From Gossypium raimondii (taxonomy: Eukaryota > Streptophyta > Magnoliopsida > Malvales > Malvaceae): a stretch of 64,000 nucleotides of DNA. Made by a program: the position numbers and the translations under genes. Under the pieces are notes generated by a model. It did no database searches, was not told the DNA's origin, and saw only the letters and a program-made list of their open reading frames with translations. Below are positions 26,080 to 37,499 of the stretch, piece by piece (the stretch's first letter is position 1; every line of letters starts with the position of its first letter). The stretch covers positions 14,446,001-14,510,000 of the forward strand of contig NC_068569.1 in NCBI RefSeq assembly GCF_025698545.1. The letters are read 5' to 3'.

Positions 26080-26610
26080 TAAGAGATGACCCATATCCAT
26101 GTAAAGGAAGCCTTTTCATTTGTGTTTATCTTGATGAGTTCAAATATCTAATTAATTCGTCAAATACTTCTACAAAAAGTAGCTAGATTACACACCTTTT
26201 TTGAGAAGTAGGTTACTCACATTTTGCTAGTGCATGTTTACTTTTCTTCTCTAGTAGTATGTTGTACTCTTTTGACAATTAATGCTTAGTCCACAGACTG
26301 AATAATGAGTTGTCAATGAAGATATAAAATGATAATCGTTCAACTTGGGTTATGTAAAGTGCACGAATCCCATTGCTACCACTTCAGGAAAAACATCAGT
26401 TTCTAAAATAAATAATGTGCATTCTGGAAATGCCCATTTCTAGGGTGCACTTCGGTTTCTTTTAGAGGGATCCATGTTTCTTTTTTGTCAATTTGAATGC
26501 ATCCTCCATATGCTATTTTTTATGGTGTTGATTCTTTCCTATCTTTAGGCGAACATAATGCCTTCAATTGCTTTCACGGCTAACATCTTATTGCAATGCA
26601 CGGAAGAATA

Positions 26611-27590
26611 ATGGGTAAATTTAAGAATATTAATGTGAATAAGAGGAACGTGTTGAAGTAAACACAGCCTAAGGATGATGTCCTCATTGATGCTCTCTTG
26701 CACCAACAGAGTTTGGGAAACAGGATTGATAGAGTCTTCACTACAATGGCATATGAAAATATGGCGAATGAATTGCATGAAAAGATTGGGATCCCCATTG
26801 AGAAAGGCCTCCTGAAAAATCGTATAAAGACTCTGAAGCATAACTTTTATGAGTGTTACGACCTTTTCAATTGCAGAAGTGGTTTTGCTTGGAGTCCAGG
26901 CACTAAAATGTGGACTGCTAAGCCTGAACTATGGAAAGCACTTGCGAAGGTTGGTAAAATGTTCTTGTCCAAGTTATCTGCTTCTTGTGCTTGGTTACTA
27001 CGGAACTAATTTCCAGTTCGTGCTGTCTTGTTTGTCAGTCAAAACCTGATGCAAAAAAATGGATGATTACAAGAATTGCTAATTATGATATGCTTGTGAT
27101 GCTTTTTGCTAAAGATAAGAGAGAAGAGGAAAAGAGCTAAAAGGGGTCAATTGGGCTGCTCAATAGGTGGCCGAGTATTTGATGGTATCCCTTTGCAAGA
27201 AGTAGTTGGTGCAAGTATGGAGAAAAAAGACACGAATGATACCAGTCAGCAACATCATTGAAAGGGAAAAAACGAAAGGCGACAAGAGTTGGAAGTATTT
27301 GAAAGGGAGTTTAAAAAGCATAAGGGAAGCAATTAAAGATGTTGCAGAAGCAATCAGGGAGGGGAATGTTATAGCCGAGAGAGGACAACCACGTGTTTAC
27401 TCGGAGCAGGAACTATTTGCAGAATTAGTGAACATAGGGCATATATTTTCCTTATTGCAAACGCTGGGACCCTTGTTTGGTTGCACAGCTGAGGGGCGAT
27501 GGCATATTAAAATTTATTGGCTAGTTAGGATTCTTTTTTCTTTCATTAGCCTTGAATGGGTTGGCAAGCAGGGATATTGTACATAAGATA
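26611..27590 (+). pseudogene. Decayed Myb/SANT-like DNA-binding domain gene (copy 1)
   Basis: The frame starts ATGGGTAAATTTAAG at 26611 and hits an in-frame TAA at codon 17, in place of the Trp usual before TQPxDD. After it, the Myb/SANT-like domain is clear: DDVLIDALLHQQSLGNR, GIPIEKGLLKNRIKTLKHNF, CRSGFAWSPGTKMWTAKPE, WKALAK. A spliced second exon (about 27038 on) reads SKPDAKKWMITRIANYD and LVMLFAKDKREEEKS, then stop and frameshifts, with relics of RGQPRVYSEQELFAELVNIG. Such domains occur in L10-interacting-MYB-like plant proteins and in PIF/Harbinger-associated genes; the sequence alone does not decide which. A 3' copy lies at 43797-44690. Confidence 0.75.
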
Positions 27591-27883
27591 TGATGCTTCA
27601 TAATTTATGGTGTGTTATAGTAGAGCTATTGGCATTCTTTTTTTTGGGTACATTAGTTGAGTACTACTACTTTCCGGCACTCTATATGTAGTTTTAGTTT
27701 TAATTATGAAAGGTCTAATTATATTTATTTAAAGTAAAATTTTGAGTTGATGTTGTATGGATGGAAAAAATATTTTAATTTAATTGGGCGAAAATAAAAA
27801 GAACAAACTTAAATGATTTAGGGGTTTCTTCGATTATACTATCTGATAATGTGATGAATTTTGATTGGCAAGGCACAAACTAA

Positions 27884-30800
27884 CATCATGTTTGGTTGGG
27901 TGTATTGGGTATGCCAATACACCCCTAATCGGTGGGCCCCACCTAATCTCTCTTTATTCTGTTGTTTGGTTCATAGGGTAATACACCCCTAATACATTCC
28001 TGACCTAATCGGTGAAATCCACCGATTTCTAATCCCCTCCTTTTGCCCAGTTTAGGTGCCGCTTAAGTTTAGCCTCCCTGTTTTAACCTCCTGATCGCTT
28101 CTTTTATTTTTTCCTTCTACTCCTTCTTCCGTTCTTCATCTTCTTCTCCTTCTTCATCCAGGTAACTTTCCTCTTACTTCTTTCGTTCTTTATCTTTTAT
28201 TTCCAATTTTCCTTAGCTTTGTCCGTCGATATCTTCTCTTCTCGTGGTCTTTGTTTTGTTTCGCTCAAATCTATGGTCGCTTTCACCTCTTTCTCTCTTT
28301 TTGGTACTCTTTTATCTGTTTATATTTTGTTGAGGGTCGTAAATGAAGGTGGTTCTCATATTAGAAAGGTAGATGCGATTCAGACATCAAATTGTTGAGG
28401 TTATATTTATCCCTTCTCATGGAGCTAGTGAAATCTTTGGAAGTTCATGGAGAAACAAATACCTCAATGGTATCTTTCAATGAGTTCCTTATCATGTTCA
28501 ATGATCCCGATTGGGGCTTTGGTATTTTGTCCACTCTCCGAAGTTAGAAACCGGAGATAGGAATCGTCATGAACGCCATGTCCGCTTTCGGTTTGCTGCT
28601 TACCCAATTATTGGTTCTCGCTCTAAAGAAGTAAAGTCTCATTTTAAGTCTTTGTAATCAATGCTACAGTGAGGGTAAGGTTCCCCCTAACTTTAAACAA
28701 GATGAATATAAATTCAAGGAGTATGGGAAGGAAGCTGAAGCAATAAAAGATAAGTGCTTGTGCTTTAATTTGCAATCCCGGAAAGATCCATAGCTAGTTG
28801 GTTTTAAAGTCTTTTGCTAATCTTGTACCATTCCATCGTATTATTTTAGGCATCTCGTGTGCATTGTGCAATATACAGTTCATCAATATGTTCAGTGGTC
28901 GTGTCATGCTCTTGTGTAATAACCGTTTTCAAGTGATGGCTCTGAAATATCTCTGTTTCATAATAGTTGTTGTAGAGTATTTTTACTCTTCTGTTCTTGG
29001 GGGGGGAATTTGAGATGATGTATATTTGAGATTATTACCTGTAACTTCTTCTGCTTCTGCTTCCTTTTTTTCCCTTGGTGGTGTTGAATTTTCTAGGAGA
29101 ATTTTCAATGGAGAAACAAACGTTATGTTTCTATTGGGCAAAAGAGATGTTATCCTTTGGGGATGCAGAGCGTTAATTCTGCTCAGACTATTCAGCTGAA
29201 GTAGTTGATACTAATTGATGAATAAAATTATGGTAGTAATTATGATAAAAGAGATATTTTCCTGTATGATGGGAGATTTTGTGAACCTAAATTTTACATT
29301 ATGCACCATATACGAAAGATTATTCTGTTTGAACTCTAAATTTAGATAGACTATCTTAAGAATTTCTTATATTAATAAATATACTAATTGAATGTGGATT
29401 TAAATGTTTTGATAGGTTCCGAACCCCACTCTGCTGTTATAGAGAATGAATCTTTTCATATTCACACAATGGTACTGTTTGGAGGAGCATCTTTAGGCTA
29501 AGGTATTATTACTAGGCTATCAATATCTATTGTTTAATTTTTTAATTAATTCACAGATACAATGGCAAAAGCACTCTCATTGCCTACCAAAGATACTTTA
29601 TCCACTAATGCTCTTCTTTGAGCCAATCATTCAGTTTGTAATACTTCTTTGGTTTCTTTGCTTCAAAGTTCTTCCTCCTAATGCCTTCATAGTGCAGGTG
29701 AGGTTTTATTTTCCACTGGAGAGATCTCAAGTTCTATTTTCTATATTGTTTAGAGTAAATAGTCTTACTCTTAACTGTTACTGAATGTTGTTGTTGTTGT
29801 CTTTTCCACCAAAAATTGTAGAATCCTTTTAATGGAATCTACCTTTCAAAGATTTTGATGTACTACCATGGTGTATCAAATTTTTAAGTAGAGATTAACC
29901 ACAAATTAGCTCTTTCTATTAATTGCTTAAGAGGTTGAAAATAACAGTCTAAAGCTCAAGCAATGAGTGGCAGGCTTATGACTTATGAGCAATGATTTCA
30001 AAAGAGAGAGATAAGAAATGAATAGACAAAAGTGATTGGTGTACATTTGTTACTTCTGCATGTATGAATGAGTTTTGTTGGCTTGTTTTTCTAGTAGTTA
30101 TTATTTATCAAATTTTCTATGATTTTTAAATGAGTTTTAACCAGAGTTATCTCACACTGCTTCAGCAAAGAAATTTCTTCCTATATATTTTAGGGTTTAT
30201 TTTTGTATGTGCATGCAAATGGTTGGGGTGTACACTTGCTACCTCTGCACGTGTGAATAAATTTTGTTGCTCAATTTTTTCATTTTCAAACTTTTATTTT
30301 AACAAGGAGTAAATTTCAACCAAATTCTAGCCATTCTTTTCTAATGATATGTAAAGTTTTTTTTTGAAAGAAAAGAGAATTCCTATGGTACACTCTTATA
30401 CATGATCCATATTCTTAAGTAAAAGCCTTTGTGAATTACATTAATGATTATACTTTTATTCATAATATACCGTGGTATTATTAACATCGTAAAGCCAATA
30501 TGGATAGGTGGTGATGGAACCTTACTATCATAATTTTGTTTTTGGTATGTATTTTATGAGCGTTAATTCATCGACTATTATTATGAGCGTTAATTCTGAA
30601 TATATTTAGATCTTTGTTTATAGAGAATCGATTGAATTGCAAAATTTTAGCATCTGCTATGATGAATGTCACCGACTAGTAATCATTTCAGGCACCACGA
30701 CTCAAGATTACTACTGACAAATGCCAAGAAAATCTAGAGAATTTGAGGTCGTATACGGAAACACCAAGCAAGGGATCGAAGACAAGTTGCCAATGCAAAG

Positions 30801-31732
30801 TAGTCTTGACGAAATGTTAGTTTTATTCGGAACTAATCACCTTACACGCTTAAAGACATGGGAGGAGGGCACTTGTATTAGGTCATTGACTCAACTTCAA
30901 CAGAGGGCAATGATGCTTCTGCATCAACATTGATTGAATGAAATCCATGTAATATTTGTAATTTTTCCGAGGGTCATTCATTTTCGGATATAGTTAGTGA
31001 TGTGAATATGATTGTGACTAATATGCTATCTAGCATTTTGTAAAGTTTGGGTGGGCTAGAAAATTGGAAAACATATTAGCTGGTAGTTGGAAGGTTGAAA
31101 TGAGCTGACCGGCATTTTGTACAATGCATTTCTAATGGGAAAATTTTGTTAGTTATAATTATTTTAAATTTATTAAATCATATATTTTAATTAAAATATA
31201 TTTAATATTAATTATTTCAAATTATATTTATAGTATTATATATTATGATTTTAGTAAATTCATATAAGAATATTGATTATTAAGAATTTTATTAAATTAT
31301 ATATTTTAATTATAATATATTTAATAATAATTATGTTAAATTATCTATATTATGATTTGAGTAAATTCATATAAGAATATTAATTATTAAGAATTTTATT
31401 AAATTATATATTTTAATTATAATATATTTAATAATAATTATGTTTAAATATGATTAAATTATTTATTATTGATATTAATAATCTTATTAAATTTTAAATA
31501 ACAATAACAATAATCATTTACCCAAACAAATTTATGCTAAGGGTATTCTAGTCATTTTAGTTTTTTTCCATTATGCTATTACAACTCTATTCCATTCAAC
31601 CAAACACAAGATTACTATTACGCCTCTATTCCATTACATTCAACCAAAGAGTTGATTTGCTATTACATCTCTATTCTATTACACCTCTATTCCATTACAC
31701 CTCTAATCCAATACAGCGGACCAAACGTGCCC
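27884..31732. mobile_element. PIF/Harbinger-like element with gene-like cargo, 3.85 kb
   Basis: TAA flanks both ends (27881-27883, 31733-31735). The left end CATCATGTTTGGTTGGGTG and the right end, read on the minus strand as GGGCACGTTTGGTCCGCTG, are inverted repeats with the GTTTGGT core of PIF/Harbinger. Subterminal repeats of TATTCCATTACACCTC (right) and AATACACCCCTAAT (left) extend them. Inside I find no transposase. There are gene-like pieces: a CT-rich leader ending CATCCAG|GTAACT near 28163, a broken frame near 28418-28790 (ETNTSMVSFNEFL, MNAMSAFGLLLTQLLVLAL), and a 70-aa frame at 30721-30933. I do not recognise the source gene. It separates copy-1 Myb/SANT from BRD copy A. Confidence 0.6.
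30721..30933 (+). pseudogene. Unrecognised gene fragment inside the PIF-like element
   Basis: A short frame preceded by an acceptor-like TTTCAG at about 30690. It reads KLPMQSSLDEML, TRLKTWEEGTCIRSL and ends QRAMMLLHQH. The stretch just before it is open in another frame (TTDKCQENLENLRSYTETP), which suggests one coding sequence broken by a frameshift. I cannot name the family; it could be captured host exon sequence. Confidence 0.35.
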
Positions 31733-31757
31733 TAAATGATTTGCAGGTATTACTATT

Positions 31758-31799
31758 TACGTGAGTATTGGGCGCGCGAATATCCATTCATATCACGTG
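31758..31799 (+). promoter_or_regulatory. G-box promoter block of BRD copy A
   Basis: TACGTG at 31758 and the G-box CACGTG at 31794-31799, 113 bp before the ATG. The surrounding block (GTGAGTATTGGGCGCGCG, ATATCACGTGACTTTCCC) is shared with copy B but absent upstream of copy C. G-boxes are bound by plant bZIP and bHLH factors. Confidence 0.6.
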
Positions 31800-31911
31800 A
31801 CTTTCCCCTCCATGCTGGCATGTAATCCTGTACCTTCTCTCTCTTGTTTCTAATAAAAACAAAATATGGAACGGTAGCCGAAAGGTTGTACTGAGAGAAA
31901 AAGAGAAAGCA

Positions 31912-34900
31912 ATGAGAGGTGATGGTGGTGATATGTCATCGGAGACAAGGAAGAAGAAGAAGAAGAAGAAGAAGGGAAGGCCCTCTCTCTTAGAACTCCA
32001 AAAACGCTCTCTCAAACAACAACAACTTCAGAAGCCGCAGCAACCGCCATCGCTTCTACAAAAAACCCCTAATCTCATAAACCCTAATTCTTCTATAAAT
32101 TCGAACCACCGATCCGCTCGCCGCCATCCCAATCTCAAGGGTGACTCCCCTGTTCCCGGCTGGATTTCCGGAGGAAACAATGATGATGACGAACGCCTAG
32201 AGAAGAAGCATAAACCATTGCTAGGCTTCAATTCTTCTCGTAATCATCAGCATTATCCGCTTCCTTCGGCGCTCAATTCGGCCTCCTATGGGTCCGATTC
32301 AAATGCGGATGGTGACGATCCCGACGCGTCACTCAAGCGTCGCAAGTTTACCAACGCCAATCCTGGATCTTATGAAATGGTGATCAATCAGACATTAATA
32401 TATAGGATTCGCGGGTTTTCGAAACAGAAACAAAAGATGATTTTCCTACTTTAATTGGATATTTTATTTTAGGGTTCATATTTTTAGTTTCTCGTGCGCC
32501 GAAATTTTATGATTGCAACGGAGATGAATGAACGAGTTTGACTAAGTCATGTACCTTTTTTTAATCGGTTATTGTTTGAACTTTTTTGAATTTTGGCAAT
32601 GCTTCGAGTTGGATTGAACACAGTTCGTCTTACTTTTCTTTCCTGATTTACGAATTTTCCATTATTATTTTATTATTTATTATCTTGCATTTAGTCCTTT
32701 ATTTTTGTGCAAAATAATAGATGCACAGACCACCATGTCTGTAAAGCTTCAGTTTTGTCTTTTCTTTAATAATTACTAAAAAGTTTTTTTTTCGCTACTT
32801 CCTTTGCATTGTTGTAGCTTTTTACTGTAACTTTTCCTCAGTGATTCTTCAAAAATAAACGCAAATATCTCTTTTAATACTTTATTTATTTATTTATTTT
32901 GGGAGTTAGATAAATGTATGTTTATTATTGATACGAGAGTTTATCTTATTCACAGGGAGAAAAGTTACCGAAAGTGACGGACACTCTTCATGGTATAATT
33001 CTATCTCGATTTTCTTGCAAAAAAGGCATTTCTGGGAATTCTTAAAAAAAAAAAATAGTGTTGGGTTGTGGTAACTATATTAATTTTGTTTCATATATAT
33101 GTGTGGACAGGGTCACCGGTGGAGTCTGGCCCCACCCCCACGACGCCTTTGCCAGACCAAAAGTTGTTGGTCTTCATTCTTGACAGGCTCCAAAAGTATT
33201 TGTTATTTTTGGTTCATTTGGTTTTTTATTCTTATCCGGTCTTCCTTTTGATGGGTTTTGATCGTTTTTACTTAATCTACTTCCAGGAAAGACACTTATG
33301 GGGTATTCTCTGAACCAGTAGATCCTGAAGAGGTGCATTTTGTTTTTCATTCTTGCATAAATCTAGCTTACTGAAAAGTGAAATCATGGTTCCTGATATA
33401 ATGTTGGATTGTCTTGATACAGCTTCCAGATTACCATGACATTATTGCACACCCAATGGACTTTTCGACTGTCAGGAAAAAACTTGATGAGGGAGCTTAT
33501 ACTACCTTGGAACAATTTGAGGTTTGTTTTGCAAGCATTCTCTTTGCTAATGTGGATACAATGCTCACCTAGCTGTCTTCCCTCTCACATGGTGGAGACG
33601 GAAGGCCAATTAAGTTGTTTGACTGCATTACCGTCTATGCTGATCAAGTTTCTGATGTTATTTTCTCTGGTAGATTTGTGTGTTTTTGTAGAAAATGTAT
33701 ATGCCGAGTCAAGTTTGTGTTGTTTAACTGGAATGATACTTGATGTTTAACTGAAAATTTGTGAGTTTGATTCATGCAGATTGATGTTTTCCTAATATGC
33801 TTGAATGCAATGCAGTATAATGCACCAGATACAATTTACTTTCGACAGGTTTGTCTAGGTCTCAATTGAATTAATTCCTTTGTCATGATACTGTTGTCTC
33901 TGTTATTTTAAACGTTTGGATTGGTTGGTTAGGCACGATCAATGCAAGAGCTGGCTAGAAAGGACTTTGAAAATTTGAGGCAAGATAGTGATGAAGGTGA
34001 ACCACAAGTGAAAGTTGTGAGGAGAGGAAGGCCACCTGGAAAGAGTCTCAAAAAGTCATTGGTTTCATCGTCATCTATTGACCATGTTGGTTCCGAGTGC
34101 TCCTCAGGTGCAACTCTAGCTGCTGGACGAGATGCTTCCATTCTTTCAAACACTTACAATTTGAGGAAAGGACCTAATTCCCTCAAGCTACGGCCTGCTG
34201 ATGCATTCATCAGGCCCTCCTGGGGTTCTCCTAGCAAAGAAAATCATGCCATTTGTTCATCTGAATGGGAGAATGAATTTCCAGGTTTGGTATTTATCTG
34301 ACTTTATATACATATCCTCAAGTCTTTAGCTTTTTTTATGTAAAATGTTATTTACTACATATTTTCAATATTTCATATTGAGCTATTTTTCTTTCGTTTT
34401 GTAGCTTCTGTTGTGAGGGCTGTGATGAAGTATGGGATGAAACATTTTGCAGTAGATGAGAACAGGCGTGACACCTACAACCACTCATCGACTTCTGGAC
34501 ATGAGCAACGTACCTTTTCCACCTTGGATGGAGAATTGAAGCAACTAATTCCGGTGTGTTTTATGTTTGTATAATGGCAATAACAGTTATTAATGCATTA
34601 GTTAGAAGATTATTGTATGAGCTGTATAGCTGGAATGTGTGATCGACCCTATACTCATTGAGTGCAGGTAAGGAATCCTAAACTTTTTGTTTATTAATAA
34701 ACTGCATACAAAGTTGTGGTGCAGGTAGGCTTGCGCTGGTAATTTGTTATGTTTATATATCTAGCCAAAAGGATGTTCAAGTATTCTGACAACTAGTGTT
34801 TATGAGGGAACAATAAAAAACTATCCAGATCAGCGGCAGAATAGAATGCTCAATCCCTTATATTGACTAATTCTTTTTATCTCCCTCGATTTTATTTTGG

Positions 34901-35755
34901 TCAATTGTATTGTTTATCAGGTTGGTTTGACTGCAGGAAATGGTAAGCCTTTTTTCCCCTTTCATTGTCCATCAGGTTGGTTTGAGTGCAGAAAATGGTT
35001 ATGCTACAAGCTTGGCACGTTTTGCTGCAAATCTTGGACCTGTTGTGTGGAAAATTGCTTCAAGGAAAATTGAAAGTGTTTTGCCTAGTGGACTCAAGTT
35101 TGGTCCTGGATGGGTTGTAGAAAACAGGACAGTTGAGCAGCCACAATGTTCCTTATCTGATAAGCATAGAACTCCGAATTCTCTATCTGATAACCCTCCT
35201 GGCAGATTTTTATCTACAGCCACTTCTGGTTCAAACTCCATTGCTGCAAGTAGATTTCCTTTGCAAGGTAGAGAAGACATGGAAGCTGTCGTAGGCCTAA
35301 CTTCTCAAAATGACTCGACTTCTGCACCTTCTCATCAGCTTCAGCAAAGTCTTGTCCCACACTCGGGTATCAATGGTTCTATTGGTGGGTTTGGGTTTGG
35401 TTATTACTCTCAAATGGGGTTGGTAACACATTGTGTAAATTCCTTGTCTGAAAAGACTTCAGTGCCGACTCAAACACATGTCATGGTTTCGGGTGCTAGT
35501 AATTCTCTTCCAAAAGAGGCCAAGCTGGCAGATAGTTCAATCACTTTACATTCTGGAAATGCAATGGCTGTGGAGCCTGAAATGGTGTCACATGCGGCAG
35601 CAACTAATGTCGGGCTTCAGCGGAGTTCCTATAATGAACCGAATTTCCTTCCATTTGCTCCTGATCTTAATGTGAGATTTCTGGCACTGGGTTCACCTAG
35701 TTCTAGTGTGCCAATTGGTTCTTCCCAGCGCCCTGATTTAGCATTGCAGCTCTAA
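31912..35755 (+). CDS. BRD1: Bromodomain protein, BRD9-like SWI/SNF subunit, tandem copy A (694 aa)
   Basis: Exons 31912-32379, 32956-32992, 33111-33195, 33287-33332, 33423-33521, 33780-33848, 33933-34284, 34405-34553 and 34976-35755 give 695 in-frame codons. An N-terminal basic/low-complexity part (polyK, KKGRPSLLELQKRSLKQQ, polyQ) is followed by a bromodomain at about 180-290: DPEELPDYHDIIAHPMDF, then NAMQYNAPDT with the acetyl-lysine-contacting Asn259. The C-terminal part carries RRGRPPGKS and the conserved GYATSLARFAANLGP block. This is the layout of Arabidopsis BRD1/BRD2/BRD13, core subunits of the BRM-associated SWI/SNF complex in the nucleus. Intron 5 is about 475 bp shorter than in B and C. 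Exon 1 has the longest Lys run of the three copies, from an AAG microsatellite. Confidence 0.93.
34921..34942 (+). other. Duplicated exon-9 acceptor (decoy micro-exon), copy A
   Basis: TTTATCAG|GTTGGTTTGACTGCAG...ATG|GTAAGC lies 55 bp before the true exon-9 start CATCAG|GTTGGTTTGAGTGCAG. It has a pyrimidine-rich tract before it and a good donor after it. Use of this acceptor with read-through, or inclusion as a 22-nt exon, would shift the frame. Confidence 0.6.
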
Positions 35756-36803
35756 TAATTAGCCAACACGATTTCCGTATGATGTGGCTTGTATGTGCTA
35801 ATTGTAGTATTAGGTCAAGTACGCCTGTATATGATAATAAGATTTGGTCGAATTTACTGACTACATTCTTCATTGGAAGGTCGGTTGAGTAGTGGTTCCT
35901 CAAGAAGTCATAGGATCATATTGTCGGTGAGATTTTGTACAGATTGGTATGTCAAATTCTTTCACAGGGTTAAAAAATTACAGATTTGTATGCAACATAC
36001 GGTATCTAACATTGTATATTTTGAGTTGTTAATGAATATTGTTACCAATACTACTACTGGTATTACGTACGAGATATCATTCATGTCATGAATTATGAAA
36101 TGTTCATGTTTGTAGCAATGAAGTAATGCTTAAACTAATTGATGCAAAATAGAGAGCAACTGATTGCTAAGGGGGGTTGAGTGATGTTATATAAATTTCA
36201 ATTATATATACTTGTGCATATATAATTATCTTTATGTGCATATAAAATTGTCTTTAAAATTGTGTCCCATTATCTATTATTAACCATTGGGAAAACTATA
36301 TCAACAAATGATGGTTTTCCATACAAATATCACCATGTGTCTTTGATGCCTTTGGAAATTAGATCCGTATAGGATTACCTGTGTTGGTTTGTGATAGGAC
36401 ATGATAGAGTCCATGTGTCGCATGATTAGCGAAGTATTCTAGCAAATTATAGTCCTTTGACGAGATACAGAAAGTATGACTTGGTATCTTGATGGACAAG
36501 ATGTGAGCCATGCGAGGTACACTTATGTCTGAGGTCTAACCAACTCCAACATTACATATAACATATAATTTATTTATGTAATTCGTATAACACAAAATAT
36601 TAAATATTTGTAACAATTTCTCTGATTACATAAATATTATTAATGTTGTAATAATTTGTGTAATTAAATAATATTTTATAAGATTACACTAAATACTTTA
36701 AAATTATAATATTTTAATTACAAAATATTTTGGAAAGCTCATCCTCTTATTTTGTGCTCAAGGTAAAAGTAAAGTAATAGTTTAATAGTATAATGATTTA
36801 TTT
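35756..36803. other. A-B spacer: BRD 3' flank
   Basis: The first ~480 bp (to about 36230) match the 3' flank of copy B (to about 42310), including AGGTCGGTTGAGTAGTGG and TACTACTACTGGTATTACG. Beyond that the spacer is unrelated to B. A stretch near 36470-36540 (TGGTATCTTGATGGACAAG ... GAGGTACACTTATG) has a diverged match at 45155-45215. Confidence 0.65.
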
Positions 36804-37216
36804 GGCTCTCTAATTTTATAAAAAGTTATTTTAGTTAATTTTTTATTTTTTTGTCTTTTGTACATGTTGAACTTTTATTTTTTAAATTATCCAAAATAGA
36901 TGAAAAAATTAATGTTATTTAATATTACCGATCCGGTATATACATAGATTGTCATATAGATGAGATGTTAGCATTTAATTAAATTTTAAAAATTTAAAAG
37001 TATTTTTATAAAAAATTAAAATCATTAAAATTTTAAAACTTAAAATAATTAATTGAATCTTGGTGTGTTATCCACGTGATGCTCTACATGCATGTAATGT
37101 TAACAAAATAAAAAAAACAATTTTTCATCTATTTTAAAGTGATTTAATAAAAAATATAAATTTAAAGACAAAAAAATATCAAAAACTAAAATAACCTTTT
37201 TATAAAATTAGAGGGT
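36804..37216. mobile_element. Long-TIR MITE (Mutator-like?), about 413 bp
   Basis: Left end CTCTCTAATTTTATAAAAAG, then TTATTTTAGTTAA, then AAAATAGATGAAAAA; the reverse complement of the right end runs CCCTCTAATTTTATAAAAAG, TTATTTTAGTTTT, AAAATAGATGAAAAA. The arms are over 100 bp. Long arms fit a Mutator-type MITE; the flanks (ATTTATTT, AAATAAAT) do not give a clean duplication. Confidence 0.7.
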
Positions 37217-37287
37217 AAATAAATATTATACCTAAATTGATTTACCACAAAAGAGGTGCAACGCTGCAAATCAATGCAACTTAGTTT

Positions 37288-37329
37288 CACGTGAGTGCTG
37301 GGCACGCGGACATCCTTCTATTTCACGTG
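37288..37329 (+). promoter_or_regulatory. Twin G-box promoter block of BRD copy B
   Basis: CACGTG at 37288-37293 and at 37324-37329, in a block homologous to that of copy A (there the first site reads TACGTG). The second lies 171 bp before the ATG. Confidence 0.6.
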
Positions 37330-37499
37330 ACTTTCCCTCCACGCTGGCATCTGTTCCCCCCTCTCTTCTCCCAATGTTCCTTCATATTAAAAACATAATA
37401 AAAAAGTAAATAATATAAAATAAATAAATCAAACAGAAATCAAAAGATTGTTTAGATAGCAAAAAAAGAAGAAAAAAAAAAAACGAAAAGGAAAAAGCA

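Noticed and set aside
31570-31720. Regularly spaced TATTCCATTACA repeats resembling a CRISPR-like or satellite array
   Set aside because: They are short, imperfect and lie at the right end of the PIF-like element, where subterminal repeats are expected.
34620-34735. AGTGCAG|GTAAGG and GGTGCAG|GTAGGC in BRD intron 8 as recursive (zero-length exon) splice sites
   Set aside because: The intron is only about 420 bp, the sites lack pyrimidine tracts, and the first is destroyed in copy B (CAG|CTAAGG).
34999-35280. Antisense 93-aa frame in BRD exon 9, present in all three copies (also 41086-41367 and 49966-50247)
   Set aside because: Its conservation follows from the sense coding exon and recent duplication; it shows no domain or independent start context.
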